The notes below the pieces were generated by a model that was not told where the DNA came from, did no database searches, and saw only the letters and a list, made by a program, of their open reading frames with translations. From the NCBI GenBank assembly GCA_021776655.1, contig JAJFFK010000030.1, positions 1 through 64,000 on the forward strand: a stretch of DNA of 64,000 nucleotides, given 5' to 3'. This document shows positions 41,871-51,793 of the stretch, one piece after another. The stretch comes from Henriciella sp. (GTDB lineage Bacteria; Pseudomonadota; Alphaproteobacteria; Caulobacterales; Hyphomonadaceae). A program made the translations under genes and the position numbers. The number at the start of each line of letters is the position of its first letter. The stretch's first letter is position 1.

Positions 41871-43292
41871 ATGATACCAGACATATCCAAGACGGCGTGC
41901 GAGCAGGTAGAGGCCTTACGCGCCGGCGAGGTGACATCAACAGCGCTTCTGGAGGCTTATATTCGCCAATATGAAGCAGAAAACCCAAAACTGAACGCGG
42001 TTGTCGCGGTTGACCTGGACGCGGCGCGCCAGCGAGCAGCTGAGCTGGATGCGCTCTACGCAGACGGCCAATCTGCGGGCCTTTTGCACGGCCTGCCAAT
42101 GACTATAAAGGATGTTTACGAGGTCGATGGCCTACCGGCGGTTTGCGGTGCGCAGGAGTTCACTGGACGCGGCCCGAAAGTTGAGGATGCCGAAGTGGTC
42201 AAACGCCTGAAAGCGGCGGGCGCGATCATCTGGGGCAAGACGAATACGCCTTATATGGCGGGCGATGTGCAGACCTATAACAAAGTCTATGGCGTGACGA
42301 ATAATCCGTACGATCTGAGCCGGACGCCGGGCGGGTCGTCGGGCGGGGCGGCAGCTGCGCTCGCGGCTGGGATTACGGTGCTTGAGGTGGGGTCAGATAT
42401 TGGCGGCAGTTTGCGCACCCCGGCGCATTTTTGCGGTGTCTGTTCGCTGAAGCCGAGTTTTGAGCTGGTGCCCCTCAAGGGACATGTGCCGCCTGCGCCA
42501 GGTAGCGACGAGATGGACCCGGATCTGGCGGTTGCAGGGCCGATGGCGCGCAATGTTGCGGATCTGGAGCTGTTAATGGCAGTGCTCGCGCCGGGCCATG
42601 CTCGCGGCGATCTGCCAAACAATCTCGGGTCTTGCCGGATTGCGGTCTGGGATACAGAGGCGAGATTCGAACTCGGCAAGGATTGCGCCGATGCGGTCAC
42701 CCGGCTGGAGACGATCGCGCAAAACGAAGGTGCCCGCGTCAGCACGGCCAAGCCGGAGATTGAAAGCCGGCACCTGATCGATATTTATCAGCGCTTGCTC
42801 ATGCCGATCATAACGTCTGGCCTGCCTGCAATGGCGCGCTTTGCCATGCGCGTGATCAAGCCTTTTGCCTATCTGTTCGCCAAAAAGGGTGAGTTTTCGC
42901 AAGCCAATACAATCATTTCAGCGCTCCAGAGCTCGGCCAAGATTGCTGAGGCGCAGGCCGAACGTGACAAGATGCGCGAGATATGTGCGACCTTTTTTGC
43001 CGAGCATGATGTCTTGATCGCGCCGGTTGCGCCGGTGTCAGCGATTCCACACAATAGCGATAAGTCATTGTTCTCGCGCAAGATTGAAGTTGACGGAACT
43101 GAAGTCGGTTACGCCGCTTTGTTCGACTGGGTTGCGCTGGCGACTGTGTGTTACCTGCCTGCTGCTGTCATCCCCGTGACCCGAACGCAAGACGGCCTGC
43201 CAATTGGCGTACAGATCATCGGCACACAGGGCCAAGATGCAAAAGTCCTCGCAATTGCAGCCCTGTTCGAAGCGGCGCTTGCGGAGAAATAG
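41871..43292 (+). CDS. Amidase signature family enzyme
   Basis: A 473-residue amide hydrolase. The Ser-cisSer-Lys triad is complete: K80 (MTIKDVYE), S156 (cis) in GGSSGG (154-159) and the nucleophile S180 in GSDIGGSLRTPAHFCGV. Start at 41871 follows AGGAGGG. Not a GatA, since the tRNA-related C-terminal extension and gatC/gatB partners are absent. Possibly co-transcribed with the M20 gene. Substrate unassigned. Confidence 0.9.
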   Translation: MIPDISKTACEQVEALRAGEVTSTALLEAYIRQYEAENPKLNAVVAVDLDAARQRAAELDALYADGQSAGLLHGLPMTIKDVYEVDGLPAVCGAQEFTGRGPKVEDAEVVKRLKAAGAIIWGKTNTPYMAGDVQTYNKVYGVTNNPYDLSRTPGGSSGGAAAALAAGITVLEVGSDIGGSLRTPAHFCGVCSLKPSFELVPLKGHVPPAPGSDEMDPDLAVAGPMARNVADLELLMAVLAPGHARGDLPNNLGSCRIAVWDTEARFELGKDCADAVTRLETIAQNEGARVSTAKPEIESRHLIDIYQRLLMPIITSGLPAMARFAMRVIKPFAYLFAKKGEFSQANTIISALQSSAKIAEAQAERDKMREICATFFAEHDVLIAPVAPVSAIPHNSDKSLFSRKIEVDGTEVGYAALFDWVALATVCYLPAAVIPVTRTQDGLPIGVQIIGTQGQDAKVLAIAALFEAALAEK

Positions 43293-43361
43293 CGGTAAGC
43301 CGTGAACAAAGCGCGAAAACTGCAAGACGTTGTTAATCTTACCTTGTAATGTCTAGCCGGT

Positions 43362-43865
43362 ATGACTGAAACGATTCGAATTCTTGGGATTGATCCTGGC
43401 CTGCGCCATACTGGATGGGGCGTGATTGAGCAGACCGGCTCGCGTTTGAGCCATATCGCTCATGGTGTGATCAAGGTCGATCCGGATCTCGCTTTGGCGC
43501 AGCGTCTGGCGGGGATATTTTCGGCGGTGGCTGGCTTGATCATTGACCATCAACCGGATGCGGCGGGGGTTGAAGAAACTCTGGTCAACGCCAATCCGCG
43601 CTCGGCCTTGAAGCTTGGTCAGGCGCGCGGTGTTGCGATGGCGGCACTGGCGCGGGGCGGCTTGCCCGTCAGTGAGTTTGCGCCGCGAGCGATCAAACTG
43701 GCTGTGGTCGGCAGTGGCAAAGCCGACAAGACCCAAGTCGGATTCATGGTCGCGCGATTGCTGCCGCGCGCCGGGAAAATGGGCCATGACGCCGCCGATG
43801 CGCTCGCCTGCGCGATCTGTACCGCGCATCATTTGCCACCGCGATCTATCCGGGGGGCGGCTTGA
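43362..43865 (+). CDS. ruvC: Holliday junction resolvase RuvC
   Basis: A 167-residue endonuclease that cuts Holliday junctions symmetrically during recombinational repair. The catalytic aspartate-rich start is GIDPGLRHTGWGVI (D9), then VEETLVNANPRSALKLGQARG and the late HDAADALACAIC acidic residues. First of ruvC-ruvA-ruvB, with a 49-base gap to ruvA. No LexA box is visible just upstream, unlike the polymerase at 47513. Confidence 0.95.
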   Translation: MTETIRILGIDPGLRHTGWGVIEQTGSRLSHIAHGVIKVDPDLALAQRLAGIFSAVAGLIIDHQPDAAGVEETLVNANPRSALKLGQARGVAMAALARGGLPVSEFAPRAIKLAVVGSGKADKTQVGFMVARLLPRAGKMGHDAADALACAICTAHHLPPRSIRGAA

Positions 43866-43914
43866 TGCGGCCAATATTACAGTATGACTGGGTCATACTT
43901 TTGAGGGATCAGCC

Positions 43915-44547
43915 ATGATTATTGGGCGTTTGAAGGGTGAAATCGCAGCGATTGGGGTCGATAGCGTGCTGATCGACGTCGGCGGGGTTGGATATGTCGC
44001 GCTGGCGGGCCCGCGCCTGCTGGCCAGTTTGACCGTCGGGGCGCAAGCTGAACTGTTCATTGAGACCCGCGTCACAGAGAGCTCAATCACGTTATTTGCG
44101 TTTGCAAGCGACGATGAGCGCGCCTGGTTCGTGCGCGTACAGGATGTGCCGGGTGTCGCGGGCAAGTCGGCTATGGCGCTGCTGGACGCGCTGTCACCGG
44201 CCGAACTGATGGATGCGCTGGCTTTGGGGGATAGTGCGATGATTACGCGCGCCAAGGGCGTAGGTAAGAAGCTTGCCGAGCGGATTACCGGTGAACTGTC
44301 GGGCAAGCCCCCGCCAATCGGGCGCTTTGGGCCGTTTGCAGCTGACCCAGGCGGAAGTGTTCAGGCGGCGTCTGATCTGGCCAATTTGGGCACCGGGGCG
44401 CGAGCAGAGGCAATTTCGGCCTTGGTTAACCTTGGATATACCCAGAGCGACGCCGCCCGCGCGGTCGCAGCGAGTGTTCGCGTTAACCCGGATCTACAGG
44501 TGTCTCAGCTGATCAAGGCGGCCTTGCGGGAATTGTCGCCAACATGA
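43915..44547 (+). CDS. ruvA: Holliday junction branch migration protein RuvA
   Basis: A 210-residue tetrameric DNA-binding subunit that loads RuvB on four-way junctions. N-terminal OB fold (MIIGRLKGEIAAIGVDSVLIDVGGVGY), two helix-hairpin-helix segments around 70-140 (VPGVAGKSAMALLDALSP and GVGKKLAERI) and the short C-terminal domain that contacts RuvB. Length normal. Confidence 0.95.
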   Translation: MIIGRLKGEIAAIGVDSVLIDVGGVGYVALAGPRLLASLTVGAQAELFIETRVTESSITLFAFASDDERAWFVRVQDVPGVAGKSAMALLDALSPAELMDALALGDSAMITRAKGVGKKLAERITGELSGKPPPIGRFGPFAADPGGSVQAASDLANLGTGARAEAISALVNLGYTQSDAARAVAASVRVNPDLQVSQLIKAALRELSPT

Positions 44548-44587
44548 TGGAATTTGCGTCAGCCCTAATGCCTCGGTTTCAGGGCGA

Positions 44588-44609
44588 ATTCGGTGGATTT
44601 TCACCGAAT
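44588..44609. repeat. Palindrome in the ruvA-ruvB gap
   Basis: ATTCGGTG-N6-CACCGAAT is a perfect 8-base inverted repeat just after ruvA. The rest of the 208-base gap holds three GGTTAA/GGTTAT/GGTTAACC motifs (near 44632, 44668 and 44693) and no gene. A separate promoter for ruvB here is possible. Confidence 0.55.
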
Positions 44610-44755
44610 CTTGTGTGGGCCTGCCCGAATCGGTTAATTAATCAGACTTATACCCGGCCCAGTACCGGTTATGTGGGACATTTCCCGCGTTTGGTTAACC
44701 CGGTTTTATTGGGGCTCTGGGCACGCCGGACCATTGAAATCTTAAGGCGCTGCAG

Positions 44756-45802
44756 ATGAACGGATCTGACTCCCCCAGAGACGGCACTTTGACCGATCCG
44801 GACAACCAGATCGGCGAAGCGCTGGATCGCGCGCTGCGACCGCAGACATTTGACGATTATGTCGGTCAGGACGCGATAAAAGACAATTTGCGGGTCTATG
44901 TCGATGCCGCGCGGCGGCGCAGCGAAGCCTTGGATCATGTCCTGTTATTTGGCCCCCCTGGGCTCGGCAAGACCACGCTGGCGCAAATTCTGGCACGTGA
45001 ATTGGGGGTAGGGTTTCGCGCGACGTCCGGGCCGGTGATCGCCAAGGCCGGGGATCTGGTCGCGATCCTGACCAATCTCGAAGCCAACGACGTCTTGTTC
45101 ATTGATGAGATCCACCGCCTGCCCGCGATTGTCGAAGAGGTGCTCTACCCGGCAATGGAGGATTATGCGGTTGATCTGATGATTGGCGAGGGTCCTGCCG
45201 CGCGGTCTGTCCGGTTAGACTTGGCGCCGTTTACGCTGGTTGGCGCGACAACCCGCGCTGGATTGCTGGCCACGCCGCTGCGCGACCGGTTTGGCATTCC
45301 GCTGCGGCTGGACTTTTACACGCCAGAGACATTGGCGACGATAGTCCTGGCGGCGGGGCGCAAGCTTGGTGTGGCGCTGACCAGCGACGGCGCGGTCGAG
45401 ATCGCTGGCCGGGCACGCGGTACGCCGCGAATTGCGCTACGCCTGCTGCGCCGGGTGCGCGACTTTGCTGAGGCGGAAGGGTCGCAGATTGACCGGCCAG
45501 CGGCGATGCGAGCCTTGGCACGGCTCGAAATTGATGAGGATGGCCTCGACGCGCTGGATCGGCGTTATTTGCACGCTTTGGTCAAGACCTATGCTGGCGG
45601 CCCGGTTGGCGCCGATACGCTGGCAGCGGCCCTGTCAGAGGCGCGTGACGCGGTTGAAGATGTGATTGAGCCCTATTTGATGCAAAAAGGCTATGTCGCG
45701 CGCACCCCGCGTGGCCGGGTCGCTGCGCCGCTGGCTTATGAGCGGATGGGGCTGCCTGTGCCGCAGAATGGCGAGCAGGGCGGATTGTTTGGCGAGGGAT
45801 AG
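44756..45802 (+). CDS. ruvB: Holliday junction DNA helicase RuvB
   Basis: A 348-residue AAA+ motor that drives branch migration with RuvA. Walker A is [14 protein letters not shown] (near residues 65-78), Walker B is [10 protein letters not shown], the sensor 1 region [17 protein letters not shown] follows, and a winged-helix domain closes the protein ([18 protein letters not shown]). Start has AAGG eight bases upstream. Confidence 0.97.
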   Translation: MNGSDSPRDGTLTDPDNQIGEALDRALRPQTFDDYVGQDAIKDNLRVYVDAARRRSEALDHVLLFGPPGLGKTTLAQILARELGVGFRATSGPVIAKAGDLVAILTNLEANDVLFIDEIHRLPAIVEEVLYPAMEDYAVDLMIGEGPAARSVRLDLAPFTLVGATTRAGLLATPLRDRFGIPLRLDFYTPETLATIVLAAGRKLGVALTSDGAVEIAGRARGTPRIALRLLRRVRDFAEAEGSQIDRPAAMRALARLEIDEDGLDALDRRYLHALVKTYAGGPVGADTLAAALSEARDAVEDVIEPYLMQKGYVARTPRGRVAAPLAYERMGLPVPQNGEQGGLFGEG

Positions 45803-45805
45803 AAC

Positions 45806-46225
45806 ATGCTCGAAGCAGTAAGGGATTTCGGACAAGGCGGCGCAGTGTTGCTGATGGGCTTGGCGACGGGGGCGGCGTGGATCATGACGATTATCGCGCC
45901 GAACGTGTCTTATGACCGGCTTGATGCCAGCCGCGCCGATGGGCATGTGCGGCAATTATTGAAATCGGCTTCCGACCCGATCGCAGTTGTTTTGCTGGTC
46001 GCTGGGGCCTTGGCCATTCTTGGCGGCGCGCTCGGCGCAGGCGTGACCAGTTTCATCGCGGCGCTTGGCTTTTTTACCAATCGCTGGACCTTATCCAAGC
46101 TGGATAAAGCCCCCTCCGGTGCCAAACGTCGCCGCAAGACCCAACGTGTCGTCGCGGTCAGCCTGACCTTGATGTTTACTCTGGTCGCCGCCATCGCCGC
46201 CGTGCTGGCAGTGTTTGGGGTTTAG
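45806..46225 (+). CDS. Four-helix membrane protein after ruvB
   Basis: A 139-residue protein starting three bases after ruvB ends, so almost certainly co-translated in one transcript. Four hydrophobic segments (about 13-33, 55-75, 75-92 and 117-137) with a basic loop KAPSGAKRRRKTQRV before the last. No family recognised; no link with recombination is implied other than position. Confidence 0.6.
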   Translation: MLEAVRDFGQGGAVLLMGLATGAAWIMTIIAPNVSYDRLDASRADGHVRQLLKSASDPIAVVLLVAGALAILGGALGAGVTSFIAALGFFTNRWTLSKLDKAPSGAKRRRKTQRVVAVSLTLMFTLVAAIAAVLAVFGV

Positions 46226-46309
46226 GGCGACAACAGTGCCAAACCAATCTCAGGGGGCTTGTCCGTTCCCGTTATCGATGCACTTGACTTCGCCTCGTCC
46301 CGCATCCTT

Positions 46310-46332
46310 CGACAAGCTCAGGATGAGGCTGT
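46310..46332. repeat. CATCCT..AGGATG dispersed hairpin
   Basis: CATCCTTCGACAAGCTCAGG plus ATG forms a CATCCT/AGGATG hairpin. The same short element recurs widely in alphaproteobacterial genomes to my knowledge, and a fragment is at 138-152. It is at the 3' side of metA and of the convergent membrane gene. Confidence 0.6.
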
Positions 46333-46345
46333 TTGGGTTTGGAGC

Positions 46346-47272
46346 CTAGGGTCGTGTTGTCTCAATATCACTGATATCAAACGGCGTCGTTTGATAGACT
46401 TGGTTGATCCAGTTGCCGAACAGCAAGTGCGCGTGGCTGCGCCAGCGGTTGAGCGGTGCTGCATTTGTATCGTCGCCGGGGTAATAGCCATGCGGTGGGC
46501 GCACAGGCTTTCCGGCGGCGATATCGCGCTGGTACTCTTCGGCCAGAGAGGTTGAATCATACTCGATATGGTTGAAACAGTAGAGGTTGCGCGCTGCGGG
46601 CTCACTCAGCAGGCACGGGCCGGTAAAGTCGCTATCCATTAGCAGCTTCAGGGCTGGCGCGGCAGCGATATCGCCGCGCTGCATCTCGGTCCAGCGGCTG
46701 ACCGGGATCTGGAAATCGTCGGAGAACCCGGACAGATAGGGCGACGCCGGGTCGAGGTTGCGGTGGCGATAGACGCCAAACGCTTTCTCAGCCAGGAGAT
46801 GTTTTGGCACGCCGTGCAAATAGTGCGCCGCCGCCATCGCGCCCCAGCAGATAAAGAAGCTGGAATGAACATGGCTGCGGGTCCAATCAAGGATTTCGGT
46901 TAACTCATCCCAATAGCCAACCTGTTCAAATTCCAGCGTCTCGATCGGCGCGCCGGTGACGATAAAGCCGTCAAACTTGCGGTGTTTCACCGCGTCCCAG
47001 CTTTGATAGAAGCTGATCAGATGATCCTGTGATGTGTTTTTCGGGGTGTGATTGCCGACCATGATCAAGGTTAGCTCGACCTGTAGCGGCGAAGCACCGA
47101 TCAAGCGGGCGAGCTGGGTCTCGGTGCGGATCTTGTCGGGCATCAGATTGAGCAGACCGATGTGCAGCGGGCGGATATCCTGGCGGATGGCGTCTGTCGC
47201 GGTCATAACCGGCACGCCCTCTGTCTCAAGCACATTACGGGCAGGTAGGGCGTCTGGAATCTTGATCGGCAT
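46346..47272 (-). CDS. metA: Homoserine O-acyltransferase (MetA type)
   Basis: A 308-residue enzyme that activates homoserine for methionine synthesis. The catalytic cysteine is C142 ([12 protein letters not shown]) and H235/E237 (NHIEYD) match the MetA triad exactly in position. MetA enzymes use succinyl- or acetyl-CoA; the residue deciding this cannot be called with certainty here. It is preceded by a SAM-II riboswitch, so it is turned off by its distant product S-adenosylmethionine. Confidence 0.95.
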   Translation of the reverse strand: MPIKIPDALPARNVLETEGVPVMTATDAIRQDIRPLHIGLLNLMPDKIRTETQLARLIGASPLQVELTLIMVGNHTPKNTSQDHLISFYQSWDAVKHRKFDGFIVTGAPIETLEFEQVGYWDELTEILDWTRSHVHSSFFICWGAMAAAHYLHGVPKHLLAEKAFGVYRHRNLDPASPYLSGFSDDFQIPVSRWTEMQRGDIAAAPALKLLMDSDFTGPCLLSEPAARNLYCFNHIEYDSTSLAEEYQRDIAAGKPVRPPHGYYPGDDTNAAPLNRWRSHAHLLFGNWINQVYQTTPFDISDIETTRP

Positions 47273-47351
47273 GCGTCGCCTCCAAAGCTTGGGCCAGCTT
47301 AGCTAAAAACGTCGGGAAGAAGCCGGGTGCGACCTTTAGTGGGTCATACAG

Positions 47352-47412
47352 CGCGGCCTTTTAGCGACTTGTTTAACGTGGCTGCAAGCCGGCCGGCCAA
47401 ATCACCACTTAG
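47352..47412 (-). ncRNA. SAM-II (SAM-alpha) riboswitch
   Basis: On the minus strand the leader of metA carries the conserved series GTGGTGATTTGGCCGG, CTTGCAGCCACGTTAAACAA and GTCGCTAAAAGGCCG. Stem GTGG (47408-47405) pairs with CCAC (47381-47378); the pseudoknot pairs CGGCC (47395-47391) with GGCCG (47358-47354). The match to the known SAM-II consensus is essentially complete. Binding S-adenosylmethionine should reduce metA expression. GGAGG is seven bases before the metA ATG, but the expression platform between 47352 and 47272 is unclear. Confidence 0.92.
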
Positions 47413-47474
47413 CCTATCTAAGCGAGTGAGCGCTGAGGGTCAATTTGTAACTTGCTGACTCGACAGACACGTAT

Positions 47475-47489
47475 GTTCGCATTATGTTC
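47475..47489 (+). promoter_or_regulatory. LexA (SOS) box, GTTC-N7-GTTC
   Basis: GTTC (47475-47478), seven bases, GTTC (47486-47489): exactly the alphaproteobacterial LexA operator, 24 bases before the polymerase ATG. It should repress the gene until DNA damage. Confidence 0.85.
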
Positions 47490-47512
47490 TAGTCTCTTAA
47501 AAAGCTTATACG

Positions 47513-48817
47513 ATGCGACAACCCACAGATATAGAATGCCTTTACATTGATTTCGATGCCTTTTTTGCAAATGCAGAGAAGCAGTTACGGCCCGAATTGC
47601 GCCATCGACCGGTTGGCGTCATCCCCCTTCAATCAGACCATACCAACCTGATTGCCCGCTGCTATGTCGCAAAAGCGGCTGGCCTCAGCCGGGGGACGTC
47701 CGTGCAAGACGCCCGCAAGATGTGTCCTGATATTGCCCTGCCGGTGGCGCGCCATGATGTCTATGTAAAGCTCCACCACAAGATATTGGAAGAAATCGGT
47801 CGGCATGTTCCGGTGCAAAAGATCTGGTCTGTCGATGAGATGGAGTGCCAGCTTATCGGGCATGAGCGGCGGCGCTGTATCGATTTGGCGAAACAGATTC
47901 GCACCGGCTTGTGCCATGCGATTGGGCCGTGGGTGACCCCCTCCATTGGACTTGCGCCAAACCAGTTTCTGGCCAAGGTTGCCGCCGAAATGGACAAGCC
48001 AAATGGCCTTGTCATGCTTCGGCCTGAGGATTTGCCGGGGCCTCTCTTTGATTTGTCCCTGACAGACTTGCCGGGCATATCAACCGGCATTCAAGCCCGT
48101 CTGGCGCGGGCGCAAGTAACGAGTGTCGAGCAGCTCTGGAATCTCGCGCCCCGGCAAGCGAGACAAATTTGGGGCAGCGTTGAGGGCGAACGGTTCTGGG
48201 CCCAATTGCATGGCTATTATATTCAGCGCCCAGCGACGGTTCGGCGCATGTTTGGCCATGGCCGTGTCTTATCAGGGGACTGGCGCAATCGCCAAAATGC
48301 CCGCGATTGCTTGCGCCTGTTGACCGCTAAGGCTGCAAGGCGCTTGCGCCGCGAGGGCTATTTGTCCGACACGCTCGGCGTCGGCATTACAGCGACCGAT
48401 AACCGGCGCTGGCATTTGGAGCAGCGATTTGCTCCGGCGCGCGACGACCATACGTTTCTGCAAGCCGCCTGCACTCTGTTCGATCAGACTGTTTGCGATC
48501 CCGGTGTTGCGGCGCTGAAGAAAGTGTCGGTCTCGCTGTCTGGGCTAAGTCGTTCAGAAAACACCTGTGCTGACTTGTTTGAGACAGCAGAAGATCAGAT
48601 CAACGCTCAGCGCTGGGAGCAGCTGACCGATACAATGGATCGGCTCAACGCAGATTATCAGGCATGTGTTGTTTCTTTGGGGATGCACCGCCAACCGCCA
48701 GGCGGCTATGCTGGCGCAAAAATCGCTTTTGGGCGTGTGCCCGACCTGATGGATTTTGCAACCCACCCGATCTCACCGCGAGCCAAGCTGCGTGTTGCAG
48801 GGTTGCACGGCCATTGA
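47513..48817 (+). CDS. Y-family DNA polymerase (ImpB/MucB/SamB-like), SOS-regulated
   Basis: A 434-residue translesion polymerase. Catalytic residues are intact: D13 in YIDFDAFFAN and D108/E109 in IWSVDEMEC; F18 corresponds to the steric gate that excludes ribonucleotides. The QLRPELRHRPVGVIP and SIGLAPNQFLAKVA signatures place it in the ImpB/MucB/SamB-type branch rather than classical DinB or the inactive ImuB. A little-finger-like domain follows about residue 245, and the C-terminus carries no clear clamp-binding peptide. It would copy damaged templates after SOS induction. The metA gene is divergent from it. Confidence 0.88.
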   Translation: MRQPTDIECLYIDFDAFFANAEKQLRPELRHRPVGVIPLQSDHTNLIARCYVAKAAGLSRGTSVQDARKMCPDIALPVARHDVYVKLHHKILEEIGRHVPVQKIWSVDEMECQLIGHERRRCIDLAKQIRTGLCHAIGPWVTPSIGLAPNQFLAKVAAEMDKPNGLVMLRPEDLPGPLFDLSLTDLPGISTGIQARLARAQVTSVEQLWNLAPRQARQIWGSVEGERFWAQLHGYYIQRPATVRRMFGHGRVLSGDWRNRQNARDCLRLLTAKAARRLRREGYLSDTLGVGITATDNRRWHLEQRFAPARDDHTFLQAACTLFDQTVCDPGVAALKKVSVSLSGLSRSENTCADLFETAEDQINAQRWEQLTDTMDRLNADYQACVVSLGMHRQPPGGYAGAKIAFGRVPDLMDFATHPISPRAKLRVAGLHGH

Positions 48818-48899
48818 GGATGATTTCCAACGGGTGATTTTGGTGTGGAACTTGCTATGCCAATATAAGCGCGCCCAACGAATAGAATTTATCAGTTGA

Positions 48900-48935
48900 G
48901 TGTTTACGATTGAGACATTGCGATATGTGTTTACG
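48900..48935 (+). promoter_or_regulatory. Paired direct repeat upstream of cysD
   Basis: GTGTTTACG occurs at 48900-48908 and 48927-48935, 27 bases apart and about 55-90 bases before the cysD ATG. Two spaced identical half-sites suggest an activator or repressor of sulfate assimilation. Otherwise this 171-base gap is unremarkable. Confidence 0.4.
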
Positions 48936-48988
48936 GGGCTACCTGACTGTGACGCGCAGCGATAGATTGGCCTAAGGAAGACGACAAC

Positions 48989-49885
48989 ATGCTCACCCAT
49001 CTCGACCGGCTTGAGGCCGAGAGTATCCATATCATGCGGGAGGTTGCGGCTGAGGCCGAAAACCCGGTCATGCTGTATTCTGTCGGCAAGGACAGCGCTG
49101 TGATGCTGCATCTGGCGATGAAAGCGTTCTATCCCGGCAAGCCACCTTTCCCGTTACTGCACGTTGATACGACCTGGAAATTCCATGAGATGATCGCGTT
49201 TCGCGACCGCAAGGTGAAGGAACTTGGGCTGGAATTGCTGGTCCACACCAATCAGGACGGCATTGATGCTGGGGTCGGCCCGTTCACGCATGGCTCCTCG
49301 GTTCATACCGATACGATGAAGACAGCCGGGCTGAAGCAGGCTTTGGACAAGTACAAGTTTGACGTGGCCTTTGGCGGCGCGCGCCGCGACGAGGAAAAAT
49401 CCCGGGCCAAGGAGCGTATCTTCTCGTTCCGCTCGGCTGAACATCGCTGGGATCCGAAAAGCCAGCGGCCAGAGCTGTGGAATGTGTTCAACACTCGTAT
49501 CCGCAAGGGTGAGAGCATTCGCGTATTCCCGCTATCGAATTGGACCGAACTGGATATTTGGCAGTATATACGCCGCGAAAATATTGAGATCGTGCCGCTC
49601 TATTTTGCGGCCAAGCGCCCAGTGGTCAATTGGGAAGGCTCCGACATCATGGTCGATGATGAGCGCATGCCCGAAGAGCTGCGCAAAACGGCGGTCGAGA
49701 AATATGTCCGCTTCCGCACACTGGGCTGTTATCCGCTGACCGGGGCGGTCGAAAGCCGCGCCGATACGCTGGAAGACATCATTCAGGAAATGTTGCTGAC
49801 CAAATCATCAGAACGCCAGGGCCGCACGATTGACCGCGACCAAGCCGCGTCGATGGAAAAAAAGAAACAAGAGGGCTATTTCTAA
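48989..49885 (+). CDS. cysD: Sulfate adenylyltransferase, subunit 2
   Basis: A 298-residue ATP-pyrophosphatase-type subunit that makes adenosine 5'-phosphosulfate from sulfate and ATP. The PP-loop [10 protein letters not shown] (about 31-40) is clear, along with the [11 protein letters not shown] and [17 protein letters not shown] segments. Start at 48989 has AAGGAAG eight bases upstream. Immediately followed by cysNC. Confidence 0.95.
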   Translation: MLTHLDRLEAESIHIMREVAAEAENPVMLYSVGKDSAVMLHLAMKAFYPGKPPFPLLHVDTTWKFHEMIAFRDRKVKELGLELLVHTNQDGIDAGVGPFTHGSSVHTDTMKTAGLKQALDKYKFDVAFGGARRDEEKSRAKERIFSFRSAEHRWDPKSQRPELWNVFNTRIRKGESIRVFPLSNWTELDIWQYIRRENIEIVPLYFAAKRPVVNWEGSDIMVDDERMPEELRKTAVEKYVRFRTLGCYPLTGAVESRADTLEDIIQEMLLTKSSERQGRTIDRDQAASMEKKKQEGYF

Positions 49886-51793
49886 ATGTCCCACCAATCT
49901 GATCTTATTGAGACCGATATCGAAGCCTATCTTGAGGCGCACGAGAATAAATCGCTGTTGCGCTTCATTACCTGCGGCAGTGTCGATGACGGCAAATCGA
50001 CACTGATCGGGCGACTGCTCTACGATTCCAAAATGATCTTTGAGGATCAACTCGAAGCGCTTGAGGCCGATTCCAGGAAATTGGGCACGCAAGGCGACAA
50101 TATCGACTTTGCGCTTCTGGTTGATGGTCTCGCCGCAGAACGTGAGCAAGGCATCACAATTGATGTTGCGTACCGCTTTTTCTCAACCGACAAGCGCAAG
50201 TTCATCGTCGCCGATACACCGGGCCATGAGCAATATACCCGCAACATGGCGACCGGGGCCTCGACCGCTGACCTTGCCATCCTGCTGATTGATGCCCGTA
50301 AGGGGATTTTGACCCAAACGCGTCGCCATAGCTTTATTGCGTCGTCGCTCGGTACTCGCAAACTGGTCCTGGCGATCAACAAGATGGATCTGGTTGCGTA
50401 TGACGAGGCTATCTACAAGAAGATCGAGCAGGATTTCCTTGAATTTGCTGAAGAATTAAACGCTGGGATCGAGATTCAGGCGATCCCGATGTCGGCCCTG
50501 AAGGGTGATAATATCACCGGGCCTTCAGCGGCGACGCCTTGGTATACTGGGCCCAGCCTGATGGAATATCTCGAAACCGTTCCGGTTGGTCGTGAGCAAG
50601 AAACCCTGCCCTTCCGCATGCCGGTGCAATGGGTTAATCGGCCCAATTTGGATTTCCGTGGCTTCTCTGGCCAGATCGCATCCGGCACCATCCGGCCGGG
50701 CGACAAGATCAAGACCTTGCCGAGCGCTAAGGAAACCACCGTTTCGAAGATTGTGACGCAAGACGGTGATCTCGATGTCGCGATTGCGGGCCAATCGGTA
50801 ACGCTGACCTTTGCCGATGAGGTTGATACCTCACGCGGCGATGTCATCTGTGCGTCGAATGACCCGGCCGAAGTGTCGGATCAGTTTCAGGCGCGTGTCC
50901 TGTGGATGGCCGAAGATGCCATGCTGCCGGGCCGTCGTTATTTGCTGAAAATTGGCGCCAAGACAGTTACAGCGCAACTGACAGGTCTAAAGTTTCGTAT
51001 TGATGTCAATGATTTGCGCGACTGTCCGGCGACCAAGCTCAATCTGAACGAGGTTGGTGTTTGTACGCTCAGCCTCGACCAGCCAATCGCGTTTGATCCG
51101 TATGATGTGAACCGCAAAACCGGCGGTTTCATTCTGATTGACCGTTTGACCAATAACACAGTCGGGCTTGGCCTGATGGACTTTGCCTTGCGCCGCGCCG
51201 CCAATATTCACTGGCAGGCCCTGGATGTTGATCGCGCTGCACTGGCCGATCAGAAACAGCAAAAACCTGCTGTGCTCTGGTTCACGGGTCTGTCTGGCTC
51301 AGGCAAATCGACAATTGCCAACGCTTTGCAGAAACAGCTTCACGCGATGGCCAAGCACACATTCGTGCTCGATGGTGACAATGTACGCCACGGCCTGAAC
51401 CGTGACCTTGGCTTTACCGATGCTGACCGGGTGGAGAATATTCGCCGCGTGTCGAATGTCGCCAAACTGATGAGCGATGCTGGCCTGATTACGCTGGTCA
51501 GCTTCATCTCACCGTTCCGGTCTGAACGCCGGATGGCGCGCAATATGATGACTGAGGGTGAGTTTATCGAAATTCACATCGACACGCCGCTGGAAGTGGC
51601 TGAACAACGTGATGTGAAAGGCCTGTATAAGCGCGCCCGCGCAGGCGAGATCAAGAATTTCACCGGGCTCGATAGCCCGTATGAAGCGCCGATCGATCCA
51701 GAGATTTGCATCAACACCGTCAATACGACGCCGGAAGATGCAGCTGCAGAGATCGTCAAATGGCTTGAAGACAAGGGTATGCTGGGAAGCTAG
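49886..51793 (+). CDS. cysNC: Bifunctional CysNC: sulfate adenylyltransferase GTPase and APS kinase
   Basis: A 635-residue fusion. The N-terminal two-thirds is the EF-Tu-like CysN GTPase (GSVDDGKST at 31-39, [12 protein letters not shown]), whose GTP hydrolysis drives APS formation with CysD. The C-terminal 170 residues are CysC, the APS kinase (P-loop GLSGSGKST at 468-476, [15 protein letters not shown]), yielding PAPS. It begins right at the cysD stop with no gap. The fusion of N and C is known in alphaproteobacteria (NodQ-type). Both active domains look complete. Confidence 0.96.
   Translation: MSHQSDLIETDIEAYLEAHENKSLLRFITCGSVDDGKSTLIGRLLYDSKMIFEDQLEALEADSRKLGTQGDNIDFALLVDGLAAEREQGITIDVAYRFFSTDKRKFIVADTPGHEQYTRNMATGASTADLAILLIDARKGILTQTRRHSFIASSLGTRKLVLAINKMDLVAYDEAIYKKIEQDFLEFAEELNAGIEIQAIPMSALKGDNITGPSAATPWYTGPSLMEYLETVPVGREQETLPFRMPVQWVNRPNLDFRGFSGQIASGTIRPGDKIKTLPSAKETTVSKIVTQDGDLDVAIAGQSVTLTFADEVDTSRGDVICASNDPAEVSDQFQARVLWMAEDAMLPGRRYLLKIGAKTVTAQLTGLKFRIDVNDLRDCPATKLNLNEVGVCTLSLDQPIAFDPYDVNRKTGGFILIDRLTNNTVGLGLMDFALRRAANIHWQALDVDRAALADQKQQKPAVLWFTGLSGSGKSTIANALQKQLHAMAKHTFVLDGDNVRHGLNRDLGFTDADRVENIRRVSNVAKLMSDAGLITLVSFISPFRSERRMARNMMTEGEFIEIHIDTPLEVAEQRDVKGLYKRARAGEIKNFTGLDSPYEAPIDPEICINTVNTTPEDAAAEIVKWLEDKGMLGS

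Noticed and set aside
44544-44759. A 71-residue frame in the ruvA-ruvB gap
   Set aside because: Overlaps both flanking genes, no ribosome site, and the amino-acid make-up is not protein-like.
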